A DNA stretch of 64,000 nucleotides from positions 186,001-250,000 of the forward strand of contig NZ_JAFBDQ010000002.1 in assembly GCF_016908315.1 (NCBI RefSeq), written 5' to 3'. Of the stretch, positions 9,145 to 17,900 are shown piece after piece (positions within the stretch are counted from its first letter, which is position 1; each line of letters starts with the position of its first letter). Position numbers and translations under genes: made by a program. The stretch comes from Halanaerobacter jeridensis (GTDB lineage: Bacteria; Bacillota; Halanaerobiia; Halobacteroidales; Halobacteroidaceae). A model generated the notes under the pieces. That model was not told where the DNA came from. It saw nothing but the letters and a program-made list of their open reading frames with translations, and did not search any database.

Positions 9145-10521
9145 TTAACAATATGCTGACCGATCTCCCATTTCATAAAGTGCCTTCTTAATAGTACTTA
9201 ATAACCAAACTATTAATAAACTAAATGCAATTACCTCTGCAATTGGAAATGCAAACCATAATGTTTTTAACCCTTCAATCTTTCCTAAGAAATACATTAC
9301 CGGTAATAGAATAAATATCTGTCTTAGAGATGAAATAAATAAACTAGGGAATCCTCTTCCTAAAGCTTGGAATGTTGTACTGCCGATAATATTTAGTCCC
9401 ATAATTAAGTAAGCAAAACTAATTCTTTTTAAAGCATTAGAACCGATCTTAATTAGTTCTGGATCTTTATTGAATAAACGGATTAATTGTTCAGAGAAAA
9501 TTTGAAAGACAGTAAAGCCAATTAACGTAAAAGTTAAAGCAAGTACAGCACCAAAAGCAATAGTTTTTTTCATCCGTTTAGGATTACCGTGCCCGTAATT
9601 ATAACCAACTAAAGGCATGAAGCCTTGACTCAATCCGAAAATAGGGAGAATGATGATTGACTGCATCCGGAAGTAGATACCTACCACCGCAATAGCAGTA
9701 GTATCATAATAGCCAACAATTTTATTCATTCCAGCTAACATCACACTAGCTAAGCCACGCATCAACATCGCAGGAAATCCAACCTGATAAATATCCTTCA
9801 GGATATCTAGATCAAATTCAAAGTCTGATAATTCAAGAGTCAATTCATTGTCACCAAAGAGTACAATATACATAATAAATAATCCAGCTAAGCCACGTCC
9901 AATTAATGTAGCAATTGCTGCTCCTTTGACTCCTAGGGCAGGAAAAAATCCAATACCAAAAATTAAGAAAGGATCAAGTACTATATTAGTAATAGCCCCA
10001 ATGATCATTGTTAGCATAGGAGTAAAAGTATTCCCTTCTCCACGTAAAATATTATTAAAGATAATTGGTACAAATAATACAATAGAGCCCATCATAATAA
10101 TCTGTAAGTATTGACTAGTTAAATCAATTAATTGTTGGTCATTGGTAAAAATACCGATTAAATCTTGACCCCAGAAAAAGCCAACCACCATTGTAATTGC
10201 AGCATAAACCAAGGCAATTACAAAAACATGTTCTGCAGTATTATTAGCTTGATGTTTCTTTCCTTCTCCTAATAATCTTGAAATAAGAGAATTAGTTCCA
10301 ATTCCTGTTCCAGCTGCAACTGAAATGATAATCATTTGAATTGGAAAAGATAATGATAGTGCGGATAGTGCTTCTGTACTTAACCTACCAATATAAATAC
10401 TATCTACTATATTATAGAGAGCATTAATCATCATGCCCACTACACCTGGTGCAGATAACTTAAGTAATAAAGGAACAATAGCTTCTTTTCCTAGTCTGTC
10501 TGATTCTTTAGTTAATTCCAT
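9145..10521 (-). CDS. MATE family efflux transporter (MarR-linked)
   Basis: The start chosen is the ATG whose complement is 10519-10521, preceded by a GGAGGG site inside the end of the MarR gene; longer starts would overlap MarR. The product has 458 residues and about twelve membrane segments. The N-terminus is cytosolic (ELTKESDRLGKEAIVPLL), and motifs such as NALYNIVDSIYIGRLS, and LRGEGNTFTPM in the middle, are typical of the clostridial MATE group. Gene order MarR then MATE, two bases apart, suggests a ligand-induced exporter whose repressor is the upstream gene. Substrate unknown. Confidence 0.9.
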   Translation of the reverse strand: MELTKESDRLGKEAIVPLLLKLSAPGVVGMMINALYNIVDSIYIGRLSTEALSALSLSFPIQMIIISVAAGTGIGTNSLISRLLGEGKKHQANNTAEHVFVIALVYAAITMVVGFFWGQDLIGIFTNDQQLIDLTSQYLQIIMMGSIVLFVPIIFNNILRGEGNTFTPMLTMIIGAITNIVLDPFLIFGIGFFPALGVKGAAIATLIGRGLAGLFIMYIVLFGDNELTLELSDFEFDLDILKDIYQVGFPAMLMRGLASVMLAGMNKIVGYYDTTAIAVVGIYFRMQSIIILPIFGLSQGFMPLVGYNYGHGNPKRMKKTIAFGAVLALTFTLIGFTVFQIFSEQLIRLFNKDPELIKIGSNALKRISFAYLIMGLNIIGSTTFQALGRGFPSLFISSLRQIFILLPVMYFLGKIEGLKTLWFAFPIAEVIAFSLLIVWLLSTIKKALYEMGDRSAYC

Positions 10522-10523
10522 CT

Positions 10524-10964
10524 TTATCCCTCCTGATTTTCCACATTTGCTCCTAAATTTGAACAAATTTTTTTGATAACTGTTAAGAATGTTGCAATTT
10601 CTTCTTCAGATAGACCGCTACGTAATTTTTCTTCGCTTGCTTCTAAAATTTCTCTAAATTCTGCTTCAAAATCTCTAGCTTTGGATGTGAGATAAATTAA
10701 TTTTTTTCTTTTATCTTCAGGGTCAATCTCTTTAGTAATAAAGCCAATTTTGCTTAATTTATTCAATCCACGACCAACAGCTGCTTTATTTAAATTATAC
10801 ATTTGGCATAAAGTCTGCTGACAAATCCCATCTTCTTGATATAAAGTCGCTAATAATAGAATTTGACCATGGCTAATATCAGCTTCTGCTAACTGCTTGT
10901 CTAATAGTGAAGCATGAGCCCGGCGAGCGATACTCAAATATTTGCCAATTGCCTCGTCTGTCAT
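10524..10964 (-). CDS. MarR family transcriptional regulator
   Basis: Start at the ATG whose complement is 10962-10964, preceded by GGAGGTG. The product has 146 residues. Winged-helix core: ISHGQILLLATLYQEDGI, then QQTLCQMYNLNKAAVGRGLN as recognition helix region, then the wing with DPEDKRKKLIYLT, the classic MarR DxRxxxxxLT pattern. It should bind as a dimer to a palindrome and release on ligand binding. It lies directly upstream of a MATE exporter that it probably controls. A perfect inverted repeat lies 49-68 bases upstream of its start. Confidence 0.92.
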   Translation of the reverse strand: MTDEAIGKYLSIARRAHASLLDKQLAEADISHGQILLLATLYQEDGICQQTLCQMYNLNKAAVGRGLNKLSKIGFITKEIDPEDKRKKLIYLTSKARDFEAEFREILEASEEKLRSGLSEEEIATFLTVIKKICSNLGANVENQEG

Positions 10965-11012
10965 TGTTGCTAACACCTCCAAAGAATTACGACATCATCA
11001 TTATAACTGAAT

Positions 11013-11032
11013 ATAGTTGATAAGTCAACTAT
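11013..11032. promoter_or_regulatory. Likely MarR operator
   Basis: ATAGTTGA-TAAG-TCAACTAT is a perfect 8-bp inverted repeat with a 4-base centre, upstream of the marR-MATE pair. Its size and symmetry match MarR-family operators. Binding here would shut off the operon, including the regulator itself. Confidence 0.6.
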
Positions 11033-11072
11033 CTCTTTTAAGAATCATTCCTAATCAATTCTTAAAAGAGAT
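11031..11072. other. Long perfect inverted repeat (15-bp arms)
   Basis: ATCTCTTTTAAGAAT (11031-11045) and its exact complement (11058-11072) around a 12-base loop, overlapping the last two bases of the MarR-type palindrome. There is no long T tract next to it, so it is either a structured leader or a second regulator site rather than an obvious terminator. Confidence 0.5.
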
Positions 11073-11081
11073 TAAAACAAT

Positions 11082-11105
11082 CTTATACAATAATTATTGT
11101 ATAAG
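11082..11105. other. 24-bp perfect palindrome
   Basis: CTTATACAATAA and its complement with no spacer. It lies between the marR promoter region and the two mini-protein genes that run rightward, so it could be an operator for them. Function unknown. Confidence 0.45.
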
Positions 11106-11221
11106 AAAAAGGTGCTTAACTCCTTACTCTTTTTTTATTTTTTGTATTAAATTATTTTAACGACTGCAATCTGCTTTACATATTATATAGCAACATAAAT
11201 AAAAAAAGAGGGGGAAAATTA

Positions 11222-11326
11222 ATGTCTAGATTATTAGGTGATTTATTTGGTGGTTGTGGAGACAGTTGTGTATTTATTATTTTTCTAATTTTAATCTTAT
11301 TAATGTTAGGTGGGGAAAGTTATTAG
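11222..11326 (+). CDS. Tiny hydrophobic Cys-containing membrane protein, paralogue 1
   Basis: 34 residues, ATG after GAGGGGG. The N-terminal part is Gly- and Cys-rich (GGCGDSCVF), followed by a single Ile/Leu membrane helix and the tail MLGGESY. It recalls the very small YjcZ-like sporulation or envelope proteins of Firmicutes, which also join a Gly-rich start to one hydrophobic helix, but the two cysteines are not typical, so I give no firm family. A paralogue starts 47 bases downstream with the same helix. Confidence 0.7.
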   Translation: MSRLLGDLFGGCGDSCVFIIFLILILLMLGGESY

Positions 11327-11373
11327 AGAATGTGAATTAGTATACTTATTTTAATGTGAAAGGAGGATCTATA

Positions 11374-11463
11374 GTGGGAGATTACGGATCCTGTGGTAAT
11401 AGTTGTGTTTTTGTTGTCTTCCTAATTTTAATCTTATTAATGCTAGGTGGAGATGATTATTAA
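11374..11463 (+). CDS. Tiny hydrophobic Cys-containing membrane protein, paralogue 2
   Basis: 29 residues with a GTG start preceded by AAAGGAGG. The core CGNSCVFVVFLILILLMLGG matches paralogue 1 almost residue for residue, while the N-terminal residues differ. Conservation of the CGxSC motif and of the helix across the two copies, each with its own ribosome site, argues that both are translated. A terminator follows directly, so the pair forms a small operon. Function unknown; a role in the membrane or spore envelope is a guess. Confidence 0.7.
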   Translation: MGDYGSCGNSCVFVVFLILILLMLGGDDY

Positions 11464-11473
11464 TTTAACTGTG

Positions 11474-11503
11474 AAGAGGTCAGAACATTTGTTCTGATCT
11501 CTT
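11474..11503 (+). terminator. Terminator after the twin mini-protein genes
   Basis: AAGAGGTCAGAAC, loop ATTT, then GTTCTGATCTCTT (13 bp with one G-T pair), followed by TGTTTATTT. Confidence 0.75.
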
Positions 11504-11532
11504 TGTTTATTTGAAATGCTATCATTTTTTTC

Positions 11533-11561
11533 TTGACAAAGATTAATAAGTTTATTACAAT
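11533..11561 (+). promoter_or_regulatory. Sigma-A promoter for the nucleoside salvage genes
   Basis: TTGACA (11533-11538), a 17-base spacer, TACAAT (11556-11561), with a second TATAAT just after. It would give a leader of about 138 bases before cdd. The leader contains GTCTGATGTCT (11581-11591); a near copy, GTCTGACGTCT, lies at 12125-12135 before the xapX gene. Confidence 0.65.
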
Positions 11562-11705
11562 TATAATAGAAATGTTAGTCGTCTGATGTCTAATCAAAAT
11601 TATAATTTATTTATAAGTTCATAACCCTTCCGTTTTAAAAATTTAATAATTATTTTTTTATAACACTAATTTGTGAAATTAGCAACTTATAAAGGAGGGG
11701 AAAAT

Positions 11706-12101
11706 ATGAAGAAAAAAGTAGAAGGAAAATTAATCGAGAAAGCGACTCAAGCTCGAAAAAATGCTTATACGCCTTATTCTAATTTTAAAGTTGGGGCTGC
11801 TGTATTAACTGCTAGTGGTAATATTTATACAGGCTGTAATATAGAGAATAGTGCTTATAGTGTCTGTAACTGTGCAGAAAGGACAGCTATTTTCAAAGCA
11901 ATTTCTGAAGGAGAGCAAGATATTAAAGCAGTAGCAATAGTTGCTGATCAATCTAAACCAACTACTCCGTGTGGTTCATGTCGTCAAGTAATGAGTGAAT
12001 TTGGTGATGATATAGAAGTGATTATGACTAATTTAGATGGAGATAAGGTTGTTAAGAGTATTGATGAACTATTGTGGGGAGCTTTTAAGCTAGAAGAATA
12101 A
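11706..12101 (+). CDS. cdd: Cytidine deaminase
   Basis: The ATG at 11706 follows AAGGAGGGG; an upstream TTG at 11673 lacks a site. The 131-residue length matches the homotetrameric Cdd family. It converts cytidine and deoxycytidine to uridine and deoxyuridine in pyrimidine salvage. Zinc and catalytic motifs are intact: CAERTAIFKA (Cys and catalytic Glu) and PCGSCRQVMSEF (two further Cys ligands); the substrate motif GCNIENSAY is present. The xapX-like gene and a nucleoside transporter follow, so imported nucleosides are deaminated here. Confidence 0.96.
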   Translation: MKKKVEGKLIEKATQARKNAYTPYSNFKVGAAVLTASGNIYTGCNIENSAYSVCNCAERTAIFKAISEGEQDIKAVAIVADQSKPTTPCGSCRQVMSEFGDDIEVIMTNLDGDKVVKSIDELLWGAFKLEE

Positions 12102-12171
12102 AAAGAAAAATTTTAAAAATAAATGTCTGACGTCTGACATCATATCAATAACTAAGCTGAGGGGGAGAAAA

Positions 12172-12327
12172 ATGAAACAAGCTTTATTATCCGCAGTTTC
12201 AGGATTAACTGTTGGTGCTTTATTCTCATTTTTAGATTTACCAATTCCTGCGCCTCCGACTTTATCAGGAGTCTTAGGGATTATTGGGATTTATTTAGGT
12301 TTTATATTAATGAATACTATACTTTAA
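12172..12327 (+). CDS. XapX domain mini membrane protein
   Basis: 51 residues, ATG after GAGGGGG. Two short hydrophobic segments surround the LPIPAPPTLSGVLGIIGIYLG signature of the XapX family (seen at residues 23-43). These proteins are small, poorly understood inner-membrane proteins named from the E. coli xanthosine locus. It sits between cytidine deaminase and the nucleoside transporter, which agrees with a link to nucleoside use. Role unproven. Confidence 0.85.
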   Translation: MKQALLSAVSGLTVGALFSFLDLPIPAPPTLSGVLGIIGIYLGFILMNTIL

Positions 12328-12501
12328 ATATAATATTTTAATTTATAAGTCAGTAGAAAAATAAGTTAAGGATAATCAATTTAAAATTAAATTGTCAATA
12401 AGATAATAGCTAAAATATTCAATTAATATTTAGGCTATAAGAAGACAAAAAAACAGCTATTAATAACCCTTTTTTTAATTAAATTAGGGGAGGAAAAATT
12501 A

Positions 12502-13689
12502 ATGACAAGATTCATTGGTATTTTTGGTATGTTAGTGTTATTAGGAATTGCATATGCTATTTCAGAAAATAGAAGTGAAATAGATTGGCATCCAATAATA
12601 GGAGGCTTAGTTTTACAACTAACTTTTGCCTTTTTAATTTTAAAATTTCCGCCAGGAAAAGCAGCCTTTGAACACTTAAGTGATTTCGTAGCTAAAATTT
12701 TAGGCTTTTCTACTGACGGAGCTGACTTCTTATTTGGTTCTTTAATGGATTCTGGAGCATTTGCTTTATCAGTGATTCCTACTATTATCTTCTTTTCTTC
12801 GCTTATGTCAGTTTTATATTATTTAGGAATAGTACAAAAGGTAGTAACTTGGATGGCTAAAGCGATGAAAAAAACAATGGGCTTAAGTGGTGCTGAATCT
12901 TTATCAGCTGCAGCTAATGTCTTTGTAGGACAGACAGAGGCACCATTAGTAGTTAAGAGATATGTTCCTGATATGACAAGATCAGAAATTATGGCTTTAA
13001 TGACAGGTGGTATGGCTACTGTAGCAGGTGGAGTAATGGCTGGTTATATTGGCATGGGTATCGACCCAGGTTATTTGTTAGCAGCTAGTATTATGTCTGC
13101 TCCGGCGGCATTATTGATGGCTAAGATTATTGTTCCCGAAACTAAAGAATCTTTAACAGCTGGAGATATAGAAATTGATTTAGAAATCGAAGATGAAAAT
13201 TTAATAGATGCAGCTGCATCTGGTGCTAGTGAAGGATTAAAACTAGCTTTAAATGTAGCGGCTATGTTATTAGCATTTGTATCTTTAATTGCGTTAATTA
13301 ATTATCCCCTTGGATTTTTAGGGACTAGTTTAGAAGAAATTTTAGGTTATGTATTCTCCCCATTATCATTCTTGATGGGCGTTCCTTTAGCAGATATTAC
13401 TGAGGTAGGTAGTTTATTAGGACAAAAGATGGCTATTAATGAATTTGTGGCCTATTCTCAATTATCTGAAATGATTGAGGCAGGCAAATTGGCTGCTAAA
13501 TCAGAATTAATTGCTACTTTTGCTTTATGTGGTTTCTCCAACTTTGCATCTATTGCTATTCAAGTAGGAGGAATTGGCAGCTTGGCAGAAGAACGCAGAG
13601 GTGAAATTGCTGCGTTAGGTATTAGAGCCTTGATTGGTGGTACATTGGCTACTTATATGACTGCTACTATTGCTGGTATTTTGATGTAG
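12502..13689 (+). CDS. Concentrative nucleoside transporter (NupC/CNT family)
   Basis: 395 residues, ATG after TTAGGGGAGG. CNT proteins import nucleosides with H+ or Na+. Seen: the N-terminal membrane helices, the gate region DSGAFALSVIPTIIFFSSLM, the family motif GLSGAESLSAAANVFVGQTE that lines the nucleoside site, MTGGMATVAGGVMAGYIGMG, and the C-terminal ALCGFSNFASIAIQVGG with ion and ribose contacts. The gene completes the cdd-xapX-nupC cluster, which supports pyrimidine nucleoside uptake. A strong terminator follows. Confidence 0.93.
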   Translation: MTRFIGIFGMLVLLGIAYAISENRSEIDWHPIIGGLVLQLTFAFLILKFPPGKAAFEHLSDFVAKILGFSTDGADFLFGSLMDSGAFALSVIPTIIFFSSLMSVLYYLGIVQKVVTWMAKAMKKTMGLSGAESLSAAANVFVGQTEAPLVVKRYVPDMTRSEIMALMTGGMATVAGGVMAGYIGMGIDPGYLLAASIMSAPAALLMAKIIVPETKESLTAGDIEIDLEIEDENLIDAAASGASEGLKLALNVAAMLLAFVSLIALINYPLGFLGTSLEEILGYVFSPLSFLMGVPLADITEVGSLLGQKMAINEFVAYSQLSEMIEAGKLAAKSELIATFALCGFSNFASIAIQVGGIGSLAEERRGEIAALGIRALIGGTLATYMTATIAGILM

Positions 13690-13715
13690 TAGCAATAAAA
13701 GATAATAAATGTATT

Positions 13716-13743
13716 AAAGTTGGTCCAATATTGGGCCAACTTT
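13716..13743 (+). terminator. Terminator after the nucleoside transporter
   Basis: AAAGTTGG-TCCAATATTGGG-CCAACTTT with a run of T, 26 bases after the stop. Confidence 0.88.
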
Positions 13744-13871
13744 TTTTATTGGGAGTTAGGAAAGAAAATTTGATATATTAAATAATCATGATATAATAAG
13801 CAAAATATCAAAAGAAATTAAAAGTTAAATAATTTTAAAGAACAATAGTTTTTCAAAAGGGGGGAGATGTT

Positions 13872-14255
13872 TTGAATATTACAACTCCTGCTGTCTTATT
13901 TTCTACTGTTTCTTTGTTAATGTCCGCTTATCTTAGTAGATTTGCTAATTTGGCTAAATTGATGAGACAGTTAACTCAAGAAGAAGATGAAGAGCAGGAA
14001 TATATTAATCATCAACTAAATATTTTTTGTCAGCGACTTACTTATATTAAATATCTACAATTTTGTGGTGTTTTATCGTTATTATTTTCTACGGCAGCAA
14101 TGTTTTTGTTGTTATTACAGTTCTCTTTAGCGGCTAAAATATCTTTTATAATCTCTTTGATTCTGTTCTTATTTGCTTTACTAATGGGCGGTATAGATGT
14201 TTATTACTCCATGCAGGCATTATCTATTAAACTGAAAGATGAGGTGAAACTATGA
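13872..14255 (+). CDS. DUF2721 family membrane protein, copy 1
   Basis: 127 residues with a TTG start behind a GGGGGGAG site. The N-terminal ITTPAVLFSTVSLLMSAYLS matches the DUF2721 pattern (TPA-LF---SLL--AY-NRF). One membrane helix lies at the start, then a charged helix (RQLTQEEDEEQEYINHQL), then two more membrane helices. No function is established for the family. Its last four bases overlap the next gene (ATGA), so the two are translationally coupled and probably form a hetero-oligomer. Confidence 0.82.
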   Translation: MNITTPAVLFSTVSLLMSAYLSRFANLAKLMRQLTQEEDEEQEYINHQLNIFCQRLTYIKYLQFCGVLSLLFSTAAMFLLLLQFSLAAKISFIISLILFLFALLMGGIDVYYSMQALSIKLKDEVKL

Positions 14256-14671
14256 AATTCACATTAACAACTCCTGCTCTTATATTTTCTACTATTTCAT
14301 TATTACTTTTAGCTTATACGAATAGATTTTCTGTTTTAGCTAATTTAATTAGAAATCTCCATGATAGGGCAAAAGAACAAGGGGAAAAAGGAGAAATTAT
14401 AACTTCGCAGTTAAAAAATTTAAAGCGCAGAGTGAAATTGATTCGCAATATGCAGTTTTTAGCTATTCTTGCTTTATTTTTTTGTGTGTTTTCGATGTTT
14501 TTATTATTCTTTGCTAAGAAGACAGCTGGAGAAATAGTATTTGCGATTGGTTTAACTTCTCTAATGTTATCCTTACTTTTATCAGCAATTGAAATTAATA
14601 TTTCTGTAAATGCATTGAATATTCAATTGAGCGAAAGTATAGAAGAACAAGCAGAGTCTACTAAAAATTAA
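14252..14671 (+). CDS. DUF2721 family membrane protein, copy 2
   Basis: 139 residues. It starts LTTPALIFSTISLLLLAYTN followed by RFSVLANLIRNL, the classic DUF2721 head, then a charged amphipathic helix, then two membrane helices. It is a paralogue of the gene it overlaps by four bases. A hairpin terminator follows 17 bases after the stop and separates the pair from the giant ATPase locus. Confidence 0.84.
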   Translation: MKFTLTTPALIFSTISLLLLAYTNRFSVLANLIRNLHDRAKEQGEKGEIITSQLKNLKRRVKLIRNMQFLAILALFFCVFSMFLLFFAKKTAGEIVFAIGLTSLMLSLLLSAIEINISVNALNIQLSESIEEQAESTKN

Positions 14672-14688
14672 TATAGATAATATTTAAG

Positions 14689-14718
14689 ACACTATTTGGA
14701 TTAAGTCCTAAATAGTGT
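14689..14718 (+). terminator. Terminator after the DUF2721 pair
   Basis: ACACTATTTGGA, loop TTAAG, TCCTAAATAGTGT, followed by TTTTT. The rest of the gap up to 14959 is A/T-rich with no clear feature. Confidence 0.8.
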
Positions 14719-14959
14719 TTTTCTATGTTTGGTTTTTTGAGCAAATAATAGAATAATAATTGTTTTTTATACATTTTTTAACTTTTAAAAAGGAATTCAC
14801 CCTTTAATATAGTAATTATAAAGTAAGGCAAATGAAAATAATAAAATAAAATCCAAGAAATAGAAATAATAAATAGAAACTAGAGTTAAAATTAGTTCTT
14901 ATTCATTATTTTTATTTCTTATTATGGATGAAAATGTCCATTCGCGAGGAGGGGTTTTA

Positions 14960-17900
14960 ATGGCGGTACAGGATTTTTTGGATTTTAGGAAATCCAAGAC
15001 TGATAAAAATAAAAGATATCAATCTGAACTTAATATTGCCCGGATTAAAGAAGATAGTGACCGTTTAGAGAATGATTTGGAATCATTTTTTGAAATCACA
15101 TATCCTTCACAGTTAATTAAAGAACTTATTGAATTTATTAATAGTAATATGAAGAATAATAAAATGAGATATAGAGATAATGAAGGTGCTATAATAATTC
15201 AAGGTGCTCATGCAAGTGGGAAAACTCATGCTTTACTAACTGCTTATAATTTATTTGCTAATTATGATATAGTTGCAAGTTGGATGGAAGAGCATAAGAT
15301 TAAATTTAATGCTTTTGCTATTAAAAACAAAAGTAAGAGTTGTATAGTTTCTTTAGAAAATGAAGCAGAAGAAAAAAGTTGGCAAGTAATTTTTAAAAAG
15401 TTAGGTAAAGAGAATCTATTAACGGATGATAAAAAAGCCCCTTCTGCAAGTATAATCAAAAAGTTAGCTAAATCTAAAGATACAGCTATTTTCATTGATG
15501 ATTCAGATGAATTTTTTCATCAGTTGCGACAGCAAAACAAAGATGAATTAATAGTAGCTAATAAGAAATTTATAGTTGATTTATTAACAGAAGTCAATAA
15601 AAATGATAATTTAATGGTTTTTATGGCTGCTTTAGGTACGGCAAAAGAAATAAAAGACCTTTTTTCACGTCATGAAGTGATTATTAAAGAAACAGAATTT
15701 TTGGCTCAAAAAAACAGCTTTATTTTTTATCATTTATTTGCTGATATTCAAGAACAACAATTTAGAACTAATATTGTTCCAATCATTGATTCTTATGTTG
15801 AGAAATATGAAGAGTCTGGTTTAGCAATTCAAGATGTGGATGATTTTAGGGAGGAGTTAATAGATTATTATCCCTTTCAACCTAAACTATTAGAATTTTT
15901 AAATAAAATTCATGAGCGTTATTTTTCAGAAATACAAAGTTATGGTCATCAACTAAATTTATTAGCAGATTTAATTGAAAGTCATGAAGATAAAGATTTG
16001 TTAGTAGTTTCTGATTTCCCAGTAGAGATTTTTAAAGAACGGGTGCCTGAGCTATATAATGGTTTAAAGGTAGAACTGAAGCGGGCTAATGAGCAGGGTA
16101 AAAAATATTTGCATCAGATTTTAAATACTATATTTTTATATAATTTGATAGATGAGCAAGAAGCAACAAGAGATAGTATTTTAAAAGCGGTTATTCATCC
16201 TCAGCTTGATTATGAAATTAGTAGTTTGCAGCAAGGTTTAGATGAATTAGGAGAGAATGCTGATTATGTAGAAGTGGTTGAAGGAAGATACTATATTAAA
16301 GCCAAGAAGAGTTTAGATACATTATTAGCAGAAGAAATGGCCGAAATTACGAAGGAAGAAAAGAAAAATAAATTGAAAGAATATATTAGTAATTCTGTTT
16401 TTGATAGTAGTTATAAGTTTTATGATGAGAGAGATTGGAAGGATGAAGCAGAACTTGATTATGTTTTATTACTAGAAGCACCAGCAGAGATTAGACAATT
16501 AGAAAACTTTTTAACGGAAGAAATTTATGGAGAGCTCCATTATGAAAACAGTGTAGCTATTATTAAAGCTACTACTGATATTTTTTCTGAGCAGTTTTTA
16601 GATTTAAGTGCTAAAGTGATTGCTATTCAGAATATCACTGAGGGGCAAGGTGTGAATAAAAATCAGTTAGAAGAAAGAAAAGAAGAAGAAGAAAAGCAGT
16701 TAATAGAATTGCTACAAGATTCTTTTGGTCAGTATTTGCAGTGGGGGGATGAAGCAGGGCAATTAAAATTAGAGAAAGTTGATTTTGATCTTAGAACAGT
16801 TGCAGCAAAGCAGGAAATAATAATTGATAAAAGAAGAATTAAAGATTATATTTTAGCTAGTACAAGCGAAAGTATTGATCTTGAACAATTATTTGAAGAA
16901 GCTAAATGTGATAGAAGATTACCGCTTATTCCTACACAAGAAATATTAGAGGAAGTAATTACAGAGTTAGTAGCAGAGAAGGATTTTGTTTTTATTTCTG
17001 AGGAAGATAAATTATATAAGTCATTATCTACTTTAATTGCTAAGAGAGCTGAAGAAATAGATAATACACAAGCAAGAAATAAGTTGTTGGCTCATTTGGA
17101 GCAAGACTTATTTGGCCCTGAATATAAAATATATGCTAAAGATACAATTCCAGACCAAGCCGAATTACAGTATCTAATAATTATTAATGATTTAGTGAAA
17201 GGGGAATTAAGAACTTTTTTAGAAGAAGAAATTTATGCTAACCGTAAATATAAAAACTCTGTACTTTTATTTAAGTCAACTACTGATATTTTAGGGGATG
17301 AAAACCTTAGTCAAGTAAAAGAAGAAATGAGTTTAGAGAATTTGGTTAAAACTTGGGAGCAAAGAGAGCGAGTAATTGATTTATTAGAAGCAAAGAGAGA
17401 AAAAATTATCAATAATTTAAGAGAGTCTTTTGGTAATTATATAAGTTGGACTAGTAACGGTGAACAATTGATAATGGAGCAGACTCAGCTTGATATTCCA
17501 GAGTTTAATATTAATAATTTAATTAAGACTAAGATTGGTTTTATCAAAGAAACAGTTATTAAGCGGATTAATCAACTACATGATAGTATTAAAGCATCAA
17601 ATTTACTATTGAAGTTTAAGGAAAATCGTAGTAACCCTGTAATTGATAGAGATACTTTTTATCAAGTACTAGAAGAATTAACAGCTGAAGGACGTATTTA
17701 TTTTGATGGGCAAACAGAACACATATATTCTCAATCATTAATTTCTATTAAAGAAGAGATAGAGCAATTAAACACAGAGGAAGTAAAAGAGAATTTAGCT
17801 TATTTTATTAGAGATAATTTATTTGATGCAGGTTATAAAATTTGGGGTTATGATCAAATAGAAGATAGTGCTGATTTAGATTATTTATTGTTATTAGAAC

